Of a stretch of 13,620 bases of DNA, positions 6,274-13,620 are shown piece by piece. The stretch spans positions 1 to 13,620 of the forward strand of contig JAGQKQ010000027.1 of NCBI GenBank assembly GCA_020430005.1, read 5' to 3'. The stretch is from Candidatus Omnitrophota bacterium. Lineage in GTDB: Bacteria > Omnitrophota > Gorgyraeia > Zapsychrales > Zapsychraceae. Position 1 is the stretch's first letter. Each line of letters starts with the position of its first letter. A program made the position numbers and the translations under genes. The notes under the pieces are model-generated. The model was not told the origin of the DNA, did not search any database, and saw only the letters and a program-made list of their open reading frames with translations.

Positions 6274-6369
6274 CAAATGTGTCCCTGGACCCAGCAAATG
6301 TGTCCCTGTGACCCGGAGACCCAGTATTTCTTCGTAATCACCCGGGGGGTCTCAGGGTTGCCGGGTCAC
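6274..6369. repeat. Compound repeat: tandem 21-bp unit plus large imperfect inverted repeat
   Basis: CAAATGTGTCCCTG occurs at 6274-6287 and again at 6295-6308 (period 21). Next comes GTGACCCGG (6308-6316), which pairs perfectly with CCGGGTCAC (6361-6369). Nested within, GAGACCC (6316-6322) pairs with GGGTCTC (6347-6353), with an 8-nt bulge on one side. The element is GC-rich compared with its flanks and has no T-run, so it is not a normal terminator. It lies between the beta-helix gene stop and the exosortase promoter region. It looks like a small dispersed element (REP or MITE type), but only one copy is in view. Confidence 0.6.
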
Positions 6370-6379
6370 TGGAGATCTT

Positions 6380-7729
6380 TTAAGGCACATATTCATACGC
6401 GCCTAAATCATAGCGAGCCCCCTGCGGACGTGTCGCATCTGCAACATCCTCTTTTACATCGTCTAACGCAATTCCCTGATCAATCGCAGCGCTTCCTGAG
6501 GCCAACCGGTAATTCCGGTTATGAATATCCACAAAGACATCATTGATATCCACCGCGATGGACTTGACATCATTTTGTGTCCAGCGCCATTTCCATAATC
6601 CGAAACGAGTTCGATTATCATCTGTCGTTGCCAGGTAGTCGCTTTTTGCGTATAAATTATGGTCACTATGAAAATCTTTTAATTCATTATTTCCGATTAA
6701 AACACCAAAGCGCTGAAAAATACTTTTGCGGTCACCGATAGAAAAAATACCTCGTTTGGGATTACGGCTGAATATAATGTTATTCATCACCACCACTGGC
6801 CCCGCCGTTTTCCGGATAATCAACGCCCATTTGCCATCTTCCGCCATATCAATCGTGTTATTATAAATCTTAACGTTCTTCGGCCCTTCTGCCCCGTTAA
6901 TCCGGTAGGCTGTAATAGCGGCACCATGCGTATCGTACATCACATTATTACGAATAATCGCATCCTGGACACCGTCCATGTTCACAGCTCCCCCGCCTTT
7001 TCTTCCATTATTATAAATCACATTTTTTTCAATCACGACGTCACTGATAATCCCATCAGCCGTCACATTACGCCCATCTCCGGCGGTGCGGTCACCATTA
7101 ATGTGAATGCCCGAACCGGAATTATCAAAGATGGTATTGCCGGAAATTATATGTTTATCCCCGCTGTTTGAAATATAAATTCCGTGTTCTTTAAGACTGC
7201 CGTAAATCTTGTTATTAACAATCGTCACACCATTGGTATGTTTTGTAAAAATTCCCCACCGGCCGTTACCGCCAAAAACACCGTTACGAATCGTCACGTA
7301 ATGACTATTATCCAGCCTGACCGCAGCGGTCGGCGCGCCAAACGATTGTAATCCGTCAAGAATCACATAATCCGATTGAACAATGGTAATATTATCTGGA
7401 GAAGATTGTGCGCCATCGGCCGGCATAACCTTAACATTATCTCCGGCGGCTTTAATCACTAACGGTTTATCCGGCGTTCCCCGAAAATTCTCAACGGTAA
7501 ACGGTGGATAATTGCCGTCAGCGACAGAAATAACATCTCCCGGAATAGCAAATGAAGCCGCACGCCCGATCTCCCGGCAGGGATAAAACTCCGTACATCC
7601 ACCGGTATATTTACCTTCGGGAGATATATACAACGTAGCCGGTTCCCTGGCGTCTACAAAACCCGTCGAAAAAATAAATGTAATCATTAAGAGGAGCACA
7701 AACATATATGCCCCGCGTGTCATTTTCAA
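6380..7729 (-). CDS. Secreted right-handed parallel beta-helix protein, possibly EPS lyase/epimerase-like
   Basis: A 449-residue exported protein; the signal peptide is about residues 1-27 (cleavage near VDA|RE). From about residue 60 to 350 it is a run of beta-helix rungs with repeated N-asparagine-ladder patterns such as VTIRNGVFGGNG, VTIVNNKIYG, HIISGNTIFDNSGSGIHI, VVIEKNVIYNNG, AIIRNNVMYD, VKIYNNTIDM and VVVMNNIIFSRN. The end, YRLASGSAAIDQGI followed by RPQGARYDLGAYEYVP, is the common C-terminal signature of these polysaccharide-active proteins. The fold suggests a lyase, epimerase or binding protein acting on the EPS, but no catalytic residues can be picked out. The start is a TTG at 7727-7729, with a GAGG ribosome site 7 nt upstream; an ATG two codons later would be 13 nt from it. 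Confidence 0.85.
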   Translation of the reverse strand: MKMTRGAYMFVLLLMITFIFSTGFVDAREPATLYISPEGKYTGGCTEFYPCREIGRAASFAIPGDVISVADGNYPPFTVENFRGTPDKPLVIKAAGDNVKVMPADGAQSSPDNITIVQSDYVILDGLQSFGAPTAAVRLDNSHYVTIRNGVFGGNGRWGIFTKHTNGVTIVNNKIYGSLKEHGIYISNSGDKHIISGNTIFDNSGSGIHINGDRTAGDGRNVTADGIISDVVIEKNVIYNNGRKGGGAVNMDGVQDAIIRNNVMYDTHGAAITAYRINGAEGPKNVKIYNNTIDMAEDGKWALIIRKTAGPVVVMNNIIFSRNPKRGIFSIGDRKSIFQRFGVLIGNNELKDFHSDHNLYAKSDYLATTDDNRTRFGLWKWRWTQNDVKSIAVDINDVFVDIHNRNYRLASGSAAIDQGIALDDVKEDVADATRPQGARYDLGAYEYVP

Positions 7730-7746
7730 AATAATACCTCGTTATT

Positions 7747-7805
7747 CGGTTACGCGGCTCGAAACGTATTCCGTTATACGAACACCGTTTCGAGTTACAT
7801 AACCG
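7747..7805. repeat. Intergenic hairpin with two-part stem
   Basis: CGGTTA (7747-7752) and CTCGAAACG (7758-7766) pair perfectly with CGTTTCGAG (7786-7794) and TAACCG (7800-7805). The two stem parts are separated by a symmetric 5/5 internal loop, and the hairpin loop is 19 nt. It fills most of the 98-nt gap between the 859-residue protein gene and the beta-helix gene. There is no T-run. It may be an mRNA processing or stability structure, a protein site, or a mobile palindrome. Confidence 0.6.
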
Positions 7806-7827
7806 TTACCCGTTTTTCTTAAACTGT

Positions 7828-10407
7828 TTATTCCCTTATTTTAATCTCATCCACCCAGAACTGGTCTTCTTTTTGCGCATTGCCGAATGTACTAAACTCA
7901 AAGGCCTTTAACTGACGAACGCCCGCCAGCTTTTGTTTAATAATATCCCGCACATTAATATCAACCTCATGCCAGCGGTCATCATCCTCCAACTTAAAAG
8001 GTGCTTGAACAGGATAGCCTTCGCACGTATAAGCCGGCGTTCCACCTAAACAGACCCATTGATCAAACGATGTTCGAACCCTCATTCCCACCGGCGTGCC
8101 GTTTGGAATTTTATACACAAAACTTAACAACGGATATTTTTCCAAAACCCATCCCTCCGTCGATAATCCCGCGCTCATGTTAGAACCAATATACCGGCTT
8201 TGCACATGCAGAGAGTTTCCGTTCAGATAAACAACATCCTTTTCCAACTTTAGAATAGAATCCGTTCCGCCTTTGACATTACCTGTAGAATAGTCAAACC
8301 CTTCAAACAATAAAATACCGTCAATATTCTTCGTAATTTTCTGCGGCTCTTCCAGTTGTTTTGGATCAACATTTTTCACGGCATCCCATACATAGGCCAG
8401 ATAATGCCCGCTGGAGCGATGGCTTTGATTAAAATGCTTACGCTTACCCACATACGCTTTTTCAACAGCATAATTAAAAGCGGCTTGTCCGACGTCAAAA
8501 TATTTACTTTCCTGATAACCGCTTAATTTATAAGCGTAACCCAGCGCGTGCACAATGAGCGGACTGATGTCCGGCTCGCCCGGAGAATTCTTATATTTGT
8601 CGGACGTCATATAAATGAATGCCTTGCCGTTACTGGCCAACCCTTCATTAATTAACCAGTCCGCTGCCCGGAAAATCGAATCCGCCGCCTTCTCACTACC
8701 GGTTAACTGATGATATTTGATAATCCCTTCTAACAACAATCCGGTCATAAACGGGGACCCGCCGTATTCATCCTGCCGCGCCCCTTCATCGGGATCATGA
8801 GCATATAAATTATGGATAAACCCTCCTCTGGACGGCCATTGCATTTGGGTTTTATACAAGTTGTCCATATATTCATCGGCTAACTTTAAATATTCTTTGT
8901 CTCCGGTCATTTCATAATATGTCGTGACCCCTAATAAAGTGAACGCATACAGACGTTCCGTCCAGAATTTATCCGAATTCTTGGGATAAAAAGCCTTGGA
9001 CGGTGGCAACTTGTTCTTCAAATATTCCGCCATATATCCGGCGATCGTTAATGACCGGGGATCTCCCGTCAAGAAATAATCATCCTCCATAGCCTGAACA
9101 TAGATATACCTGGGCTTCCAGTCGACGGTACTTCGTCCCCGCTCTTTTCCCTCTAATATAATATGATTGGTACGATAATAAAGAAGCTCCTTTCTGGCTT
9201 CCAGAAAATATTTAAGGTCACCAGAACGAACATAAAATTGATAAAACACATGCGGCGTAGAATAATAACCGTCGTTTCTTAAGTTTCCGGTAAATTTAAT
9301 ATTCCGGATTTTGTCAAAGTTGGTTTGGATTTTTGTATCATACTTTAGAAAAGCATCCGTCCCCATCGGTAACTGTTCGCCAATTACCCGGGATTGACAC
9401 AACCACTCTTTGGATAACAGAATAAATCCTTCAGGATAATCCCAAAGCGGATCGACAATCGGCAGATCTTTTGTTTTACGCGGCTCACCCCATTTCAACG
9501 TTGCTTTTTCATAGATTTCCTGAATAGGATAACGGAATTGAACCAGAACAGAACGGACAGAGTTATCTTGCGGCCAGCGGGCCAGAACACGGGCCGCCAA
9601 TTCCATCGGTTTTCCGTTACCGTCAAGAATCACAAAGTCCTTTTCCGATTTCAGTTGTCCCGGCGCAAACGGAATCCCGGCGGAAACCAACGGCTTATCT
9701 CCGGAAACTTTCTTCAATTTGACTAAGAGAAGCTCCAATTCCCCTTGTGGTTGAACCGCTGCTTCCGGTAACAGTACGGCCTTGCGGACAGGAATAGCCT
9801 CGGCCTTTTTATCAGAACTTTGCGGTTTCATATATTCTATGCCTTCAATCAGTCCTGATTTTTCCAACCGCATATTGTCGAAATATAATTTATACCTCTT
9901 TTTAGGTTCGTTCAGGAACAGAACAACAAACGAAACATTCGCCGCATCAATCTTTGCAGAAATCTGAGACGGCGGAATTTTAACTTTATTCCATCCCGGA
10001 CGGAGCGGATACTTAATATTAATCCGTTTTTTATTTGTGTCGTCCAAACGGATTGTAAAATTTAATGTTTCATCCTGCGGATTATACACATCAAAGGCAA
10101 AATATTCATACTTACCCCAGGAGGAATCAAGTTTTCGGGTATTAATACTGGGCAGGTCTCCCTTTGGATAAACAACTTCCAAGGATGTTTTACCTTCCGT
10201 TACATATTTCTTATTCAGTTTCAGCGAAAAACCTTTTTCCGGCGATATCCCCCAGACTTTTTGATCTTCAAACCCTGACAACAAAACCTGTTCCGAACTG
10301 GTCGGCTCGACAATAACACCTTTTTTTGTCTGCGAACATTTCAAAAAAACAATTCCGGCCAAAGCAATGCCTAAGACAATCAAACTATCTCTTATAATTC
10401 TTTTCAT
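7828..10407 (-). CDS. Large exported multidomain carbohydrate-active-looking protein (CBM-like, barrel, alpha/alpha toroid, CBM-like)
   Basis: An 859-residue protein. The N-terminal hydrophobic signal (about 5-24) ends at Cys24 in VFLKC, a poor lipobox because of Lys at -1, so it may be a signal anchor. Residues about 42-183 look like a beta-sandwich carbohydrate-binding domain (LLSGFEDQKVWGISPEKGF ... YKLYFDNMRLE). Residues about 240-310 resemble a small beta-barrel module (VSAGIPFAPGQL ... VLARWPQDNSVRSVLVQF). Residues about 385-680 are helical hairpins rich in Trp/Tyr, typical of (alpha/alpha)6 toroid hydrolases and lyases (GDLKYFLEARKELLYYRT, YFLTGDPRSLTIAGYMAEYL, DKEYLKLADEYMDNLY, GLLLEGIIKYHQLTG). 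Residues about 697-857 are a second beta-sandwich (LLFEGFDYSTG ... FWVDEIKIRE). It is probably a glycan lyase or hydrolase acting on the EPS; I cannot name a CAZy family. Its ATG overlaps the deacetylase-like gene, so the pair is coupled. Confidence 0.75.
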   Translation of the reverse strand: MKRIIRDSLIVLGIALAGIVFLKCSQTKKGVIVEPTSSEQVLLSGFEDQKVWGISPEKGFSLKLNKKYVTEGKTSLEVVYPKGDLPSINTRKLDSSWGKYEYFAFDVYNPQDETLNFTIRLDDTNKKRINIKYPLRPGWNKVKIPPSQISAKIDAANVSFVVLFLNEPKKRYKLYFDNMRLEKSGLIEGIEYMKPQSSDKKAEAIPVRKAVLLPEAAVQPQGELELLLVKLKKVSGDKPLVSAGIPFAPGQLKSEKDFVILDGNGKPMELAARVLARWPQDNSVRSVLVQFRYPIQEIYEKATLKWGEPRKTKDLPIVDPLWDYPEGFILLSKEWLCQSRVIGEQLPMGTDAFLKYDTKIQTNFDKIRNIKFTGNLRNDGYYSTPHVFYQFYVRSGDLKYFLEARKELLYYRTNHIILEGKERGRSTVDWKPRYIYVQAMEDDYFLTGDPRSLTIAGYMAEYLKNKLPPSKAFYPKNSDKFWTERLYAFTLLGVTTYYEMTGDKEYLKLADEYMDNLYKTQMQWPSRGGFIHNLYAHDPDEGARQDEYGGSPFMTGLLLEGIIKYHQLTGSEKAADSIFRAADWLINEGLASNGKAFIYMTSDKYKNSPGEPDISPLIVHALGYAYKLSGYQESKYFDVGQAAFNYAVEKAYVGKRKHFNQSHRSSGHYLAYVWDAVKNVDPKQLEEPQKITKNIDGILLFEGFDYSTGNVKGGTDSILKLEKDVVYLNGNSLHVQSRYIGSNMSAGLSTEGWVLEKYPLLSFVYKIPNGTPVGMRVRTSFDQWVCLGGTPAYTCEGYPVQAPFKLEDDDRWHEVDINVRDIIKQKLAGVRQLKAFEFSTFGNAQKEDQFWVDEIKIRE

Positions 10408-11501
10408 ACATCCATCCTTTGAATCATATAATCACGATATTCCCCCGGATTACCGCGTTCTCCGGCCTCAGCCGCTTTGATAATATTGTACATTTCCCGT
10501 GCACACACATAATGTAAACAATAATTTGTGCCATCATTGTAATTTTCTTCAAAATAGGAAAACATCGCATCCATAGGGTCACCTAATAAGGTAAACGCAT
10601 TTTTTTCAGGAGCGCCGTGTGTATGCACTTTAATAAAAATCCAATCCTCTTTCCCTTTCACATGAACATGCTGCCGGACCCAAAGATCCACCCTTTCCGG
10701 CGCTGGTGGATTTGCTCCGGATAAATCGCCATTTTCAATACGCGGAAAAATACCCCGGCTCCGGCTTTTCCAATTCAATGTTAATGGTCCCTGCACAATT
10801 AATAAATCTGCTTCCGTAAATTTTCCAACCTCTGCGTCTATTCCCTTATTATGTGACTTCGGTTGACACGCGTTGGACGTATTATAGTAAATGCTGTTGA
10901 TTTTTCCCGGCTGCGTATCACTCGGTGCCGAAGGATACGTAAAATCAGCATAGCATCCGGCTTCCCGCAATACTCTTGCTTCATTATTCACACCGCACCA
11001 GCGCCCATCTTTACGGGAATTATTCAACGCCCAATTTCCATGAATAAAGGCAAAACGAACCTGGTCCGACAACTTGCGCTTTCCCAAAAACCCATGGGAA
11101 CTAAAATCCTTCTTCGCCTTCTCTAATTGAGCCTTGAGTGTTTCTTCAGTATCGTTATCATGATGAAGATGCACTTCCACTTCACCTAAACCGGCATCAC
11201 AAATTTCTTTTAACAAATCCAAATGTTCTTTGGTATAACATTCCGCTGGATAAAAGAAAGTATGTTTGGGATGACATCCATCAAAATCTTTATGTTTACG
11301 GGCCAATACAGGATAATCTTTTGCCCACCGTTGAACCCGTTCCGTTTGTAACGCGGTATCCGCCCCGTTCCAATCCGGCTCATAATGATCCATACACGAA
11401 AACATAATATGCATAGGGGATCCGACTTTTCTTTTCGAAAATAACCGTCCCAATTGCCTTTTCAAATATGCCGGCATCCAGATGTGAGTATTTTTTAACA
11501 T
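10404..11501 (-). CDS. Polysaccharide-deacetylase-like protein
   Basis: A 365-residue protein with no signal peptide. Motifs recall the NodB-like deacetylase fold, though divergent: FSCMDHYEPDW (34-44, acidic and His candidates), HTFFYPAECY (80-89), EVEVHLHHDND (107-117, a candidate metal-binding His cluster) and FAFIHGNWALNNS (150-162). Later segments (LLIVQGPLTLNW, DWIFIKVHTHGAP) also carry His residues. If active it would remove acetyl or similar groups from a glycan, but absence of an export signal leaves its site of action unclear. It overlaps the 859-residue protein gene by 4 nt (ATGA at 10404-10407). Upstream there is no good ribosome site. The deacetylase label is family-level inference. 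Confidence 0.65.
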   Translation of the reverse strand: MLKNTHIWMPAYLKRQLGRLFSKRKVGSPMHIMFSCMDHYEPDWNGADTALQTERVQRWAKDYPVLARKHKDFDGCHPKHTFFYPAECYTKEHLDLLKEICDAGLGEVEVHLHHDNDTEETLKAQLEKAKKDFSSHGFLGKRKLSDQVRFAFIHGNWALNNSRKDGRWCGVNNEARVLREAGCYADFTYPSAPSDTQPGKINSIYYNTSNACQPKSHNKGIDAEVGKFTEADLLIVQGPLTLNWKSRSRGIFPRIENGDLSGANPPAPERVDLWVRQHVHVKGKEDWIFIKVHTHGAPEKNAFTLLGDPMDAMFSYFEENYNDGTNYCLHYVCAREMYNIIKAAEAGERGNPGEYRDYMIQRMDV

Positions 11502-11545
11502 AACTTTTAGTTGCTCGTTTTGTGATATTTATTAATATTCATCTT

Positions 11546-11610
11546 ATGTGTTCACCGAGCGAGTTCCGCACACCCGATGGGTGGAGGACTGTTTGAGCGA
11601 ATGAACACAT
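11546..11610. repeat. Palindromic element with 9-bp terminal inverted repeats
   Basis: ATGTGTTCA (11546-11554) pairs perfectly with TGAACACAT (11602-11610). The interior can also fold: CACCC and GGGTG close on a GAT loop, flanked by AGTTCC and GGACT. It is GC-richer than its surroundings and is not followed by a T-run. It is compact and resembles a small dispersed palindromic repeat; no second copy is in the window. Confidence 0.55.
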
Positions 11611-11656
11611 GGGTTGAATGTTTCAATTAAAGCGCTTACTTCTGCTTAATTCCCGC

Positions 11657-11711
11657 GGTCACTCAAAAATTAACGCTTTAAAACATAGCGTTAATTTTAA
11701 AACGTGTGACC
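11657..11711 (-). terminator. Hairpin with A/T tracts, possible bidirectional terminator after the GT2 gene
   Basis: AAAATTAACGCT (11666-11677) pairs perfectly over 12 bp with AGCGTTAATTTT (11687-11698) around a 9-nt loop. An outer GGTCAC/GTGACC pair lies at 11657-11662 and 11706-11711. On the minus strand the stem ends in five T, an intrinsic-terminator-like arrangement 27 nt beyond the GT2 stop. The T tract is short, so termination may be partial. Confidence 0.45.
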
Positions 11712-11715
11712 TTAT

Positions 11716-11738
11716 GGCAATATGGAAAGCATATTGCC
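11716..11738 (-). repeat. Small hairpin abutting the GT2 stop codon
   Basis: GGCAATATG (11716-11724) pairs perfectly with CATATTGCC (11730-11738) around a 5-nt loop (GAAAG on the plus strand). It overlaps the last base of the GT2 stop codon, has no T-run, and may protect the mRNA 3' end. Confidence 0.5.
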
Positions 11739-12886
11739 TATCGTTCCGTCCTCTTCCACTTTACATTTTGGGTATTGGTGACGAAGCGGATGAATCCAAG
11801 AAACAAGGCCATATTCATGGACACAAAATAATAACAAAGGTTAAAAAACTTTACGTTGTGATCCGCCCAGCTTAATATTTGTCCAATTAACGCCGACATA
11901 TAAAATAATATCTGTAAACCAAACCAAACTTTATAATAGGCCTCTCCGAGAAGAAGCCCATTAAGAATAAAAGCGATGATTAGAAAAAACGGCGCGAACC
12001 AACGCAATACTTTATGCGACCAGAATGCAAACGCCGAAAACCCTTTGAATGGATTTAGCATGGGTCCTAAACGAAAAAGCGCCTGAAAATCTCCGGCGCC
12101 GATCCTGATCCGTCTCTGCTTTTCATGCACAATCTTATGCGCGGCTTCCTCAATAGCATTAGCCCGCGGTTCATAAACGACATAATACCCTTTATTCAAA
12201 AGGCGCATGGGAATAAAGAAATCTTCCACAATCGTATCAGCCGGGCAGTGTTCATATAACTCTTTTCGCAAGGCATAAATCGCTCCGTTGGCTCCCAACA
12301 AAGATCCCCTTCGCCCTTCCCGTTTTTTCATCATGGTTTCATAACGCCAATAAAACCCTTCGAGTTCTCCGGTCCTACTGCCATCCGCACTGACAAACTC
12401 CAACGCTCCCACAACACAGGCCACCTTCTCATCCCCGAAATAACGCACCAGTTTTTTTACCGCATCGACCTTAAACATTGTATTCGCATCGCTAAACAGA
12501 ACAATGTCATACTTTGCTTTCGGTATTGTTTCGTTGAGAACATTAACCTTTCCCCGGCGCTGTTGATAATCATAAAGAACAACGCCCTGCGCGGCAAACG
12601 GCCGGACAATATCATTCGTTCGATCATCAGAACCATCTGACGCGATAATAATCTCCAGCTTATCTTTCGGATAATCCAAGCCAAGGCAGTTTTCAATCCG
12701 GGCCTGAATGACCTTTTCTTCATTATAAGCGGCAATAATAATCGAAACACCCGGCAGATCGTCTGATAACCTAAACTGTTTCGATTTAAATAATTTGTCG
12801 ATTAGAATAAGAATTATAGGATACACAACATAACTGTACCCCAATAAAAAAACCGCCAACCAGAAAATTATTTTTAAAATAATCAT
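11738..12886 (-). CDS. Membrane-bound family 2 glycosyltransferase
   Basis: A 382-residue protein of the cellulose-synthase-like GT2 type. There is an N-terminal membrane helix (about 4-30), a cytosolic GT-A domain, and three C-terminal membrane helices (about 297-315, 320-340, 348-372). Landmarks: VSIIIAAYNEE (47-57), SDGSDD (83-88), SDANT (132-136, in the DxD position), LLGANGAIYALRKEL (196-210), VED (220-222) and QRRIRIG (257-263), equivalent to the QxxRW-type motif. It probably adds a sugar during EPS repeat-unit synthesis or polymerises the chain; substrate unknown. The start codon shares a base with the preceding acetyltransferase stop (TAATG), and an AAGAG ribosome site lies within that gene. 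The stop is followed by the 11657-11738 hairpins. Confidence 0.9.
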   Translation of the reverse strand: MIILKIIFWLAVFLLGYSYVVYPIILILIDKLFKSKQFRLSDDLPGVSIIIAAYNEEKVIQARIENCLGLDYPKDKLEIIIASDGSDDRTNDIVRPFAAQGVVLYDYQQRRGKVNVLNETIPKAKYDIVLFSDANTMFKVDAVKKLVRYFGDEKVACVVGALEFVSADGSRTGELEGFYWRYETMMKKREGRRGSLLGANGAIYALRKELYEHCPADTIVEDFFIPMRLLNKGYYVVYEPRANAIEEAAHKIVHEKQRRIRIGAGDFQALFRLGPMLNPFKGFSAFAFWSHKVLRWFAPFFLIIAFILNGLLLGEAYYKVWFGLQILFYMSALIGQILSWADHNVKFFNLCYYFVSMNMALFLGFIRFVTNTQNVKWKRTER

Positions 12887-13407
12887 TACTCTTCATCCAC
12901 CTGAACAACCCGTCCCGGAATTCCAACGACTGTGGCGTTATCCGGAACATTTTTAACAACAACGGCATTGGCCCCGATCTTGACATTATTCCCGACAGTA
13001 ATTCCTCCAAGAATTTTGGCTCCACTGCCGATAAACACATCATTTCCTAATACCGGCACTTGCACCGGCAAACCGTTTTTGGCCGCGCCGATCACCACAC
13101 CGCTTTCAATAACAATATTCTTTCCGCCCTTAACACCGCCATTGATAACAACACCCACCGGGTGCATAAAGACAAGCCCTTCATCAAATTCAACCCCTCG
13201 CCCGATAACGCATCCATTAAGAAATTTGTTCACATCCAATAGAAACCATCCGATAATTCCCAAATGACACTGAATAAAAAACCGCGCCATACGATATAAC
13301 ACATTAGCGGAAGTTCCATCGGCTAAAAGGACCCGTAAAACACTTTTCTGATCCTTTTTTTCATAATAACAGTACGCTTTTTGCTGAAGGTCTTTTAAAA
13401 TTTTCAT
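12886..13407 (-). CDS. Hexapeptide-repeat acetyltransferase, serine-acetyltransferase-like
   Basis: A 173-residue protein. The N-terminal 60 residues are helical (SANVLYRMARFFIQ...), as in serine acetyltransferase-like proteins. From residue 66 there are left-handed beta-helix hexapeptide repeats: CVIGRGVEFDEG, VVINGGVKGGKNIVIESGVVIGA, VFIGSGAKILGGITVGNNVKIGANAVVVKNVP, ending in the typical VGIPGRVV (161-168). FMHPVGVVING at 80-90 carries the His (82) expected to be catalytic. In EPS loci such genes usually acetylate a sugar of the repeat unit rather than make O-acetylserine; that assignment rests on context. The ATG has a clear AGGAG site 6 nt upstream, and the gene shares one base with the GT2 start. 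Confidence 0.85.
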   Translation of the reverse strand: MKILKDLQQKAYCYYEKKDQKSVLRVLLADGTSANVLYRMARFFIQCHLGIIGWFLLDVNKFLNGCVIGRGVEFDEGLVFMHPVGVVINGGVKGGKNIVIESGVVIGAAKNGLPVQVPVLGNDVFIGSGAKILGGITVGNNVKIGANAVVVKNVPDNATVVGIPGRVVQVDEE

Positions 13408-13427
13408 TTGATCTCCTGTTTTTCAAA

Positions 13428-13510
13428 TTGTCATCCCTGCGAAAGCAGGGATCCAGGAATAATAATGGATTCTCAAGCAAAAACTAGAAGTTTTTGCCCA
13501 GGAATGACAA
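13428..13510. repeat. Dispersed palindromic repeat, GTCATCCCTGCGAAAGCAGGGAT type
   Basis: The terminal inverted repeat is TTGTCATCCCTG at 13428-13439, against the reverse complement of the CCAGGAATGACAA end at 13498-13510. Inside are two perfect hairpins: ATCCCTGC-GAAA-GCAGGGAT (13433-13452) and GCAAAAACT-AGA-AGTTTTTGC (13477-13497). The first matches the widespread GTCATTCCCGCGAAAGCGGGAATCC-type repeat known from many bacterial genomes. It separates the glycosyltransferase stop from the acetyltransferase gene. Confidence 0.75.
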
Positions 13511-13525
13511 CAGCGATCCCATTTA

Positions 13526-13620
13526 TCATTTACTACTTACCGATTCATAAATATTTAACACTCTCTGAACATTATGCGACCATAGGTACTGATTTAAAAC
13601 CTTTTCCCTGGCCTTTTGCC
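13526..13620 (-). CDS. Glycosyltransferase C-terminal end (partial, cut by window edge)
   Basis: Thirty codons before a TGA stop at 13526-13528 read QKAREKVLNQYLWSHNVQRV then LNIYESVSSK. The pattern ARxxVLxxYxWxxNVxRxLxIYE is the usual end of GT4-type glycosyltransferases. The rest lies to the right of the window. It is on the same strand as all other genes and presumably adds a sugar to the EPS repeat unit. Confidence 0.65.
   Translation of the reverse strand, partial: QKAREKVLNQYLWSHNVQRVLNIYESVSSK

Noticed and set aside
6250..6546. A plus-strand open frame of 98 codons
   Set aside because: It runs across the repeat element and the antisense of the beta-helix gene, has no ribosome site and no recognisable protein features.
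11618..11875. A plus-strand open frame of 85 codons
   Set aside because: It crosses the hairpins and the antisense of the GT2 gene; no ribosome site and no protein-like pattern.
12932..13267. A plus-strand open frame of 111 codons, rich in Pro/Thr
   Set aside because: It is the antisense shadow of the hexapeptide-repeat acetyltransferase; the repeated Pro/Thr composition mirrors the Gly/Val repeats of the real gene.
13428..13510. CRISPR repeat or terminator
   Set aside because: Only one unit with paired ends and two internal hairpins, no spacers and no T-run; it fits a dispersed palindromic repeat.

Overview
The window is a roughly 13.6 kb stretch of moderately AT-rich DNA from a diderm (Gram-negative type) bacterium. 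It carries part of an exopolysaccharide (EPS) locus of the exosortase/PEP-CTERM type. Every convincing gene is on the minus strand, so the locus is transcribed from right to left. The lineage cannot be fixed from sequence alone. An uncultured phylum such as Omnitrophota, or another PVC-like or delta-proteobacterial-like group, would fit, but this is a low-confidence guess.

In transcription order (high to low coordinates): the C-terminal end of a glycosyltransferase cut by the window edge (13526-13620); a dispersed palindromic repeat (13428-13510); a hexapeptide-repeat acetyltransferase (12886-13407); a membrane GT2 glycosyltransferase (11738-12886); an intergenic cluster of three hairpins (11546-11738); a polysaccharide-deacetylase-like protein (10404-11501) translationally coupled to a large secreted carbohydrate-active-looking protein (7828-10407); a hairpin (7747-7805); a secreted parallel beta-helix protein (6380-7729); a repeat/palindrome element (6274-6369); then exosortase (5354-6202) overlapping an EpsI-family protein (4731-5357).

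A near-consensus sigma-54 promoter at 4505-4520 then starts a PEP-CTERM block. This holds a small polyprenyl-phosphate sugar transferase whose N-terminus is a complete miniature PEP-CTERM protein (3580-4440), a secreted PEP-CTERM protein with a DUF4114-like region (2585-3442), and a short PEP-CTERM protein that also has a lipoprotein signal (2224-2535). A strong intrinsic terminator (2148-2182) ends this block. A separate sigma-70-like promoter (2087-2115) starts the last unit: a polytopic membrane protein containing a T16 tract (1177-2046), a membrane-anchored TPR protein (287-1180) and the start of a GAF-domain protein (1-276).

Working model: the sugar transferase loads the first sugar phosphate onto undecaprenyl phosphate. 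The glycosyltransferases extend it, the acetyltransferase decorates it, and the deacetylase-like, beta-helix and toroid proteins modify or trim the polymer outside the inner membrane. Exosortase and EpsI process the PEP-CTERM substrates. The most striking points are the PEP-CTERM/sugar-transferase fusion, its sigma-54 promoter with a candidate upstream activator site, and the doubly anchored small lipoprotein.
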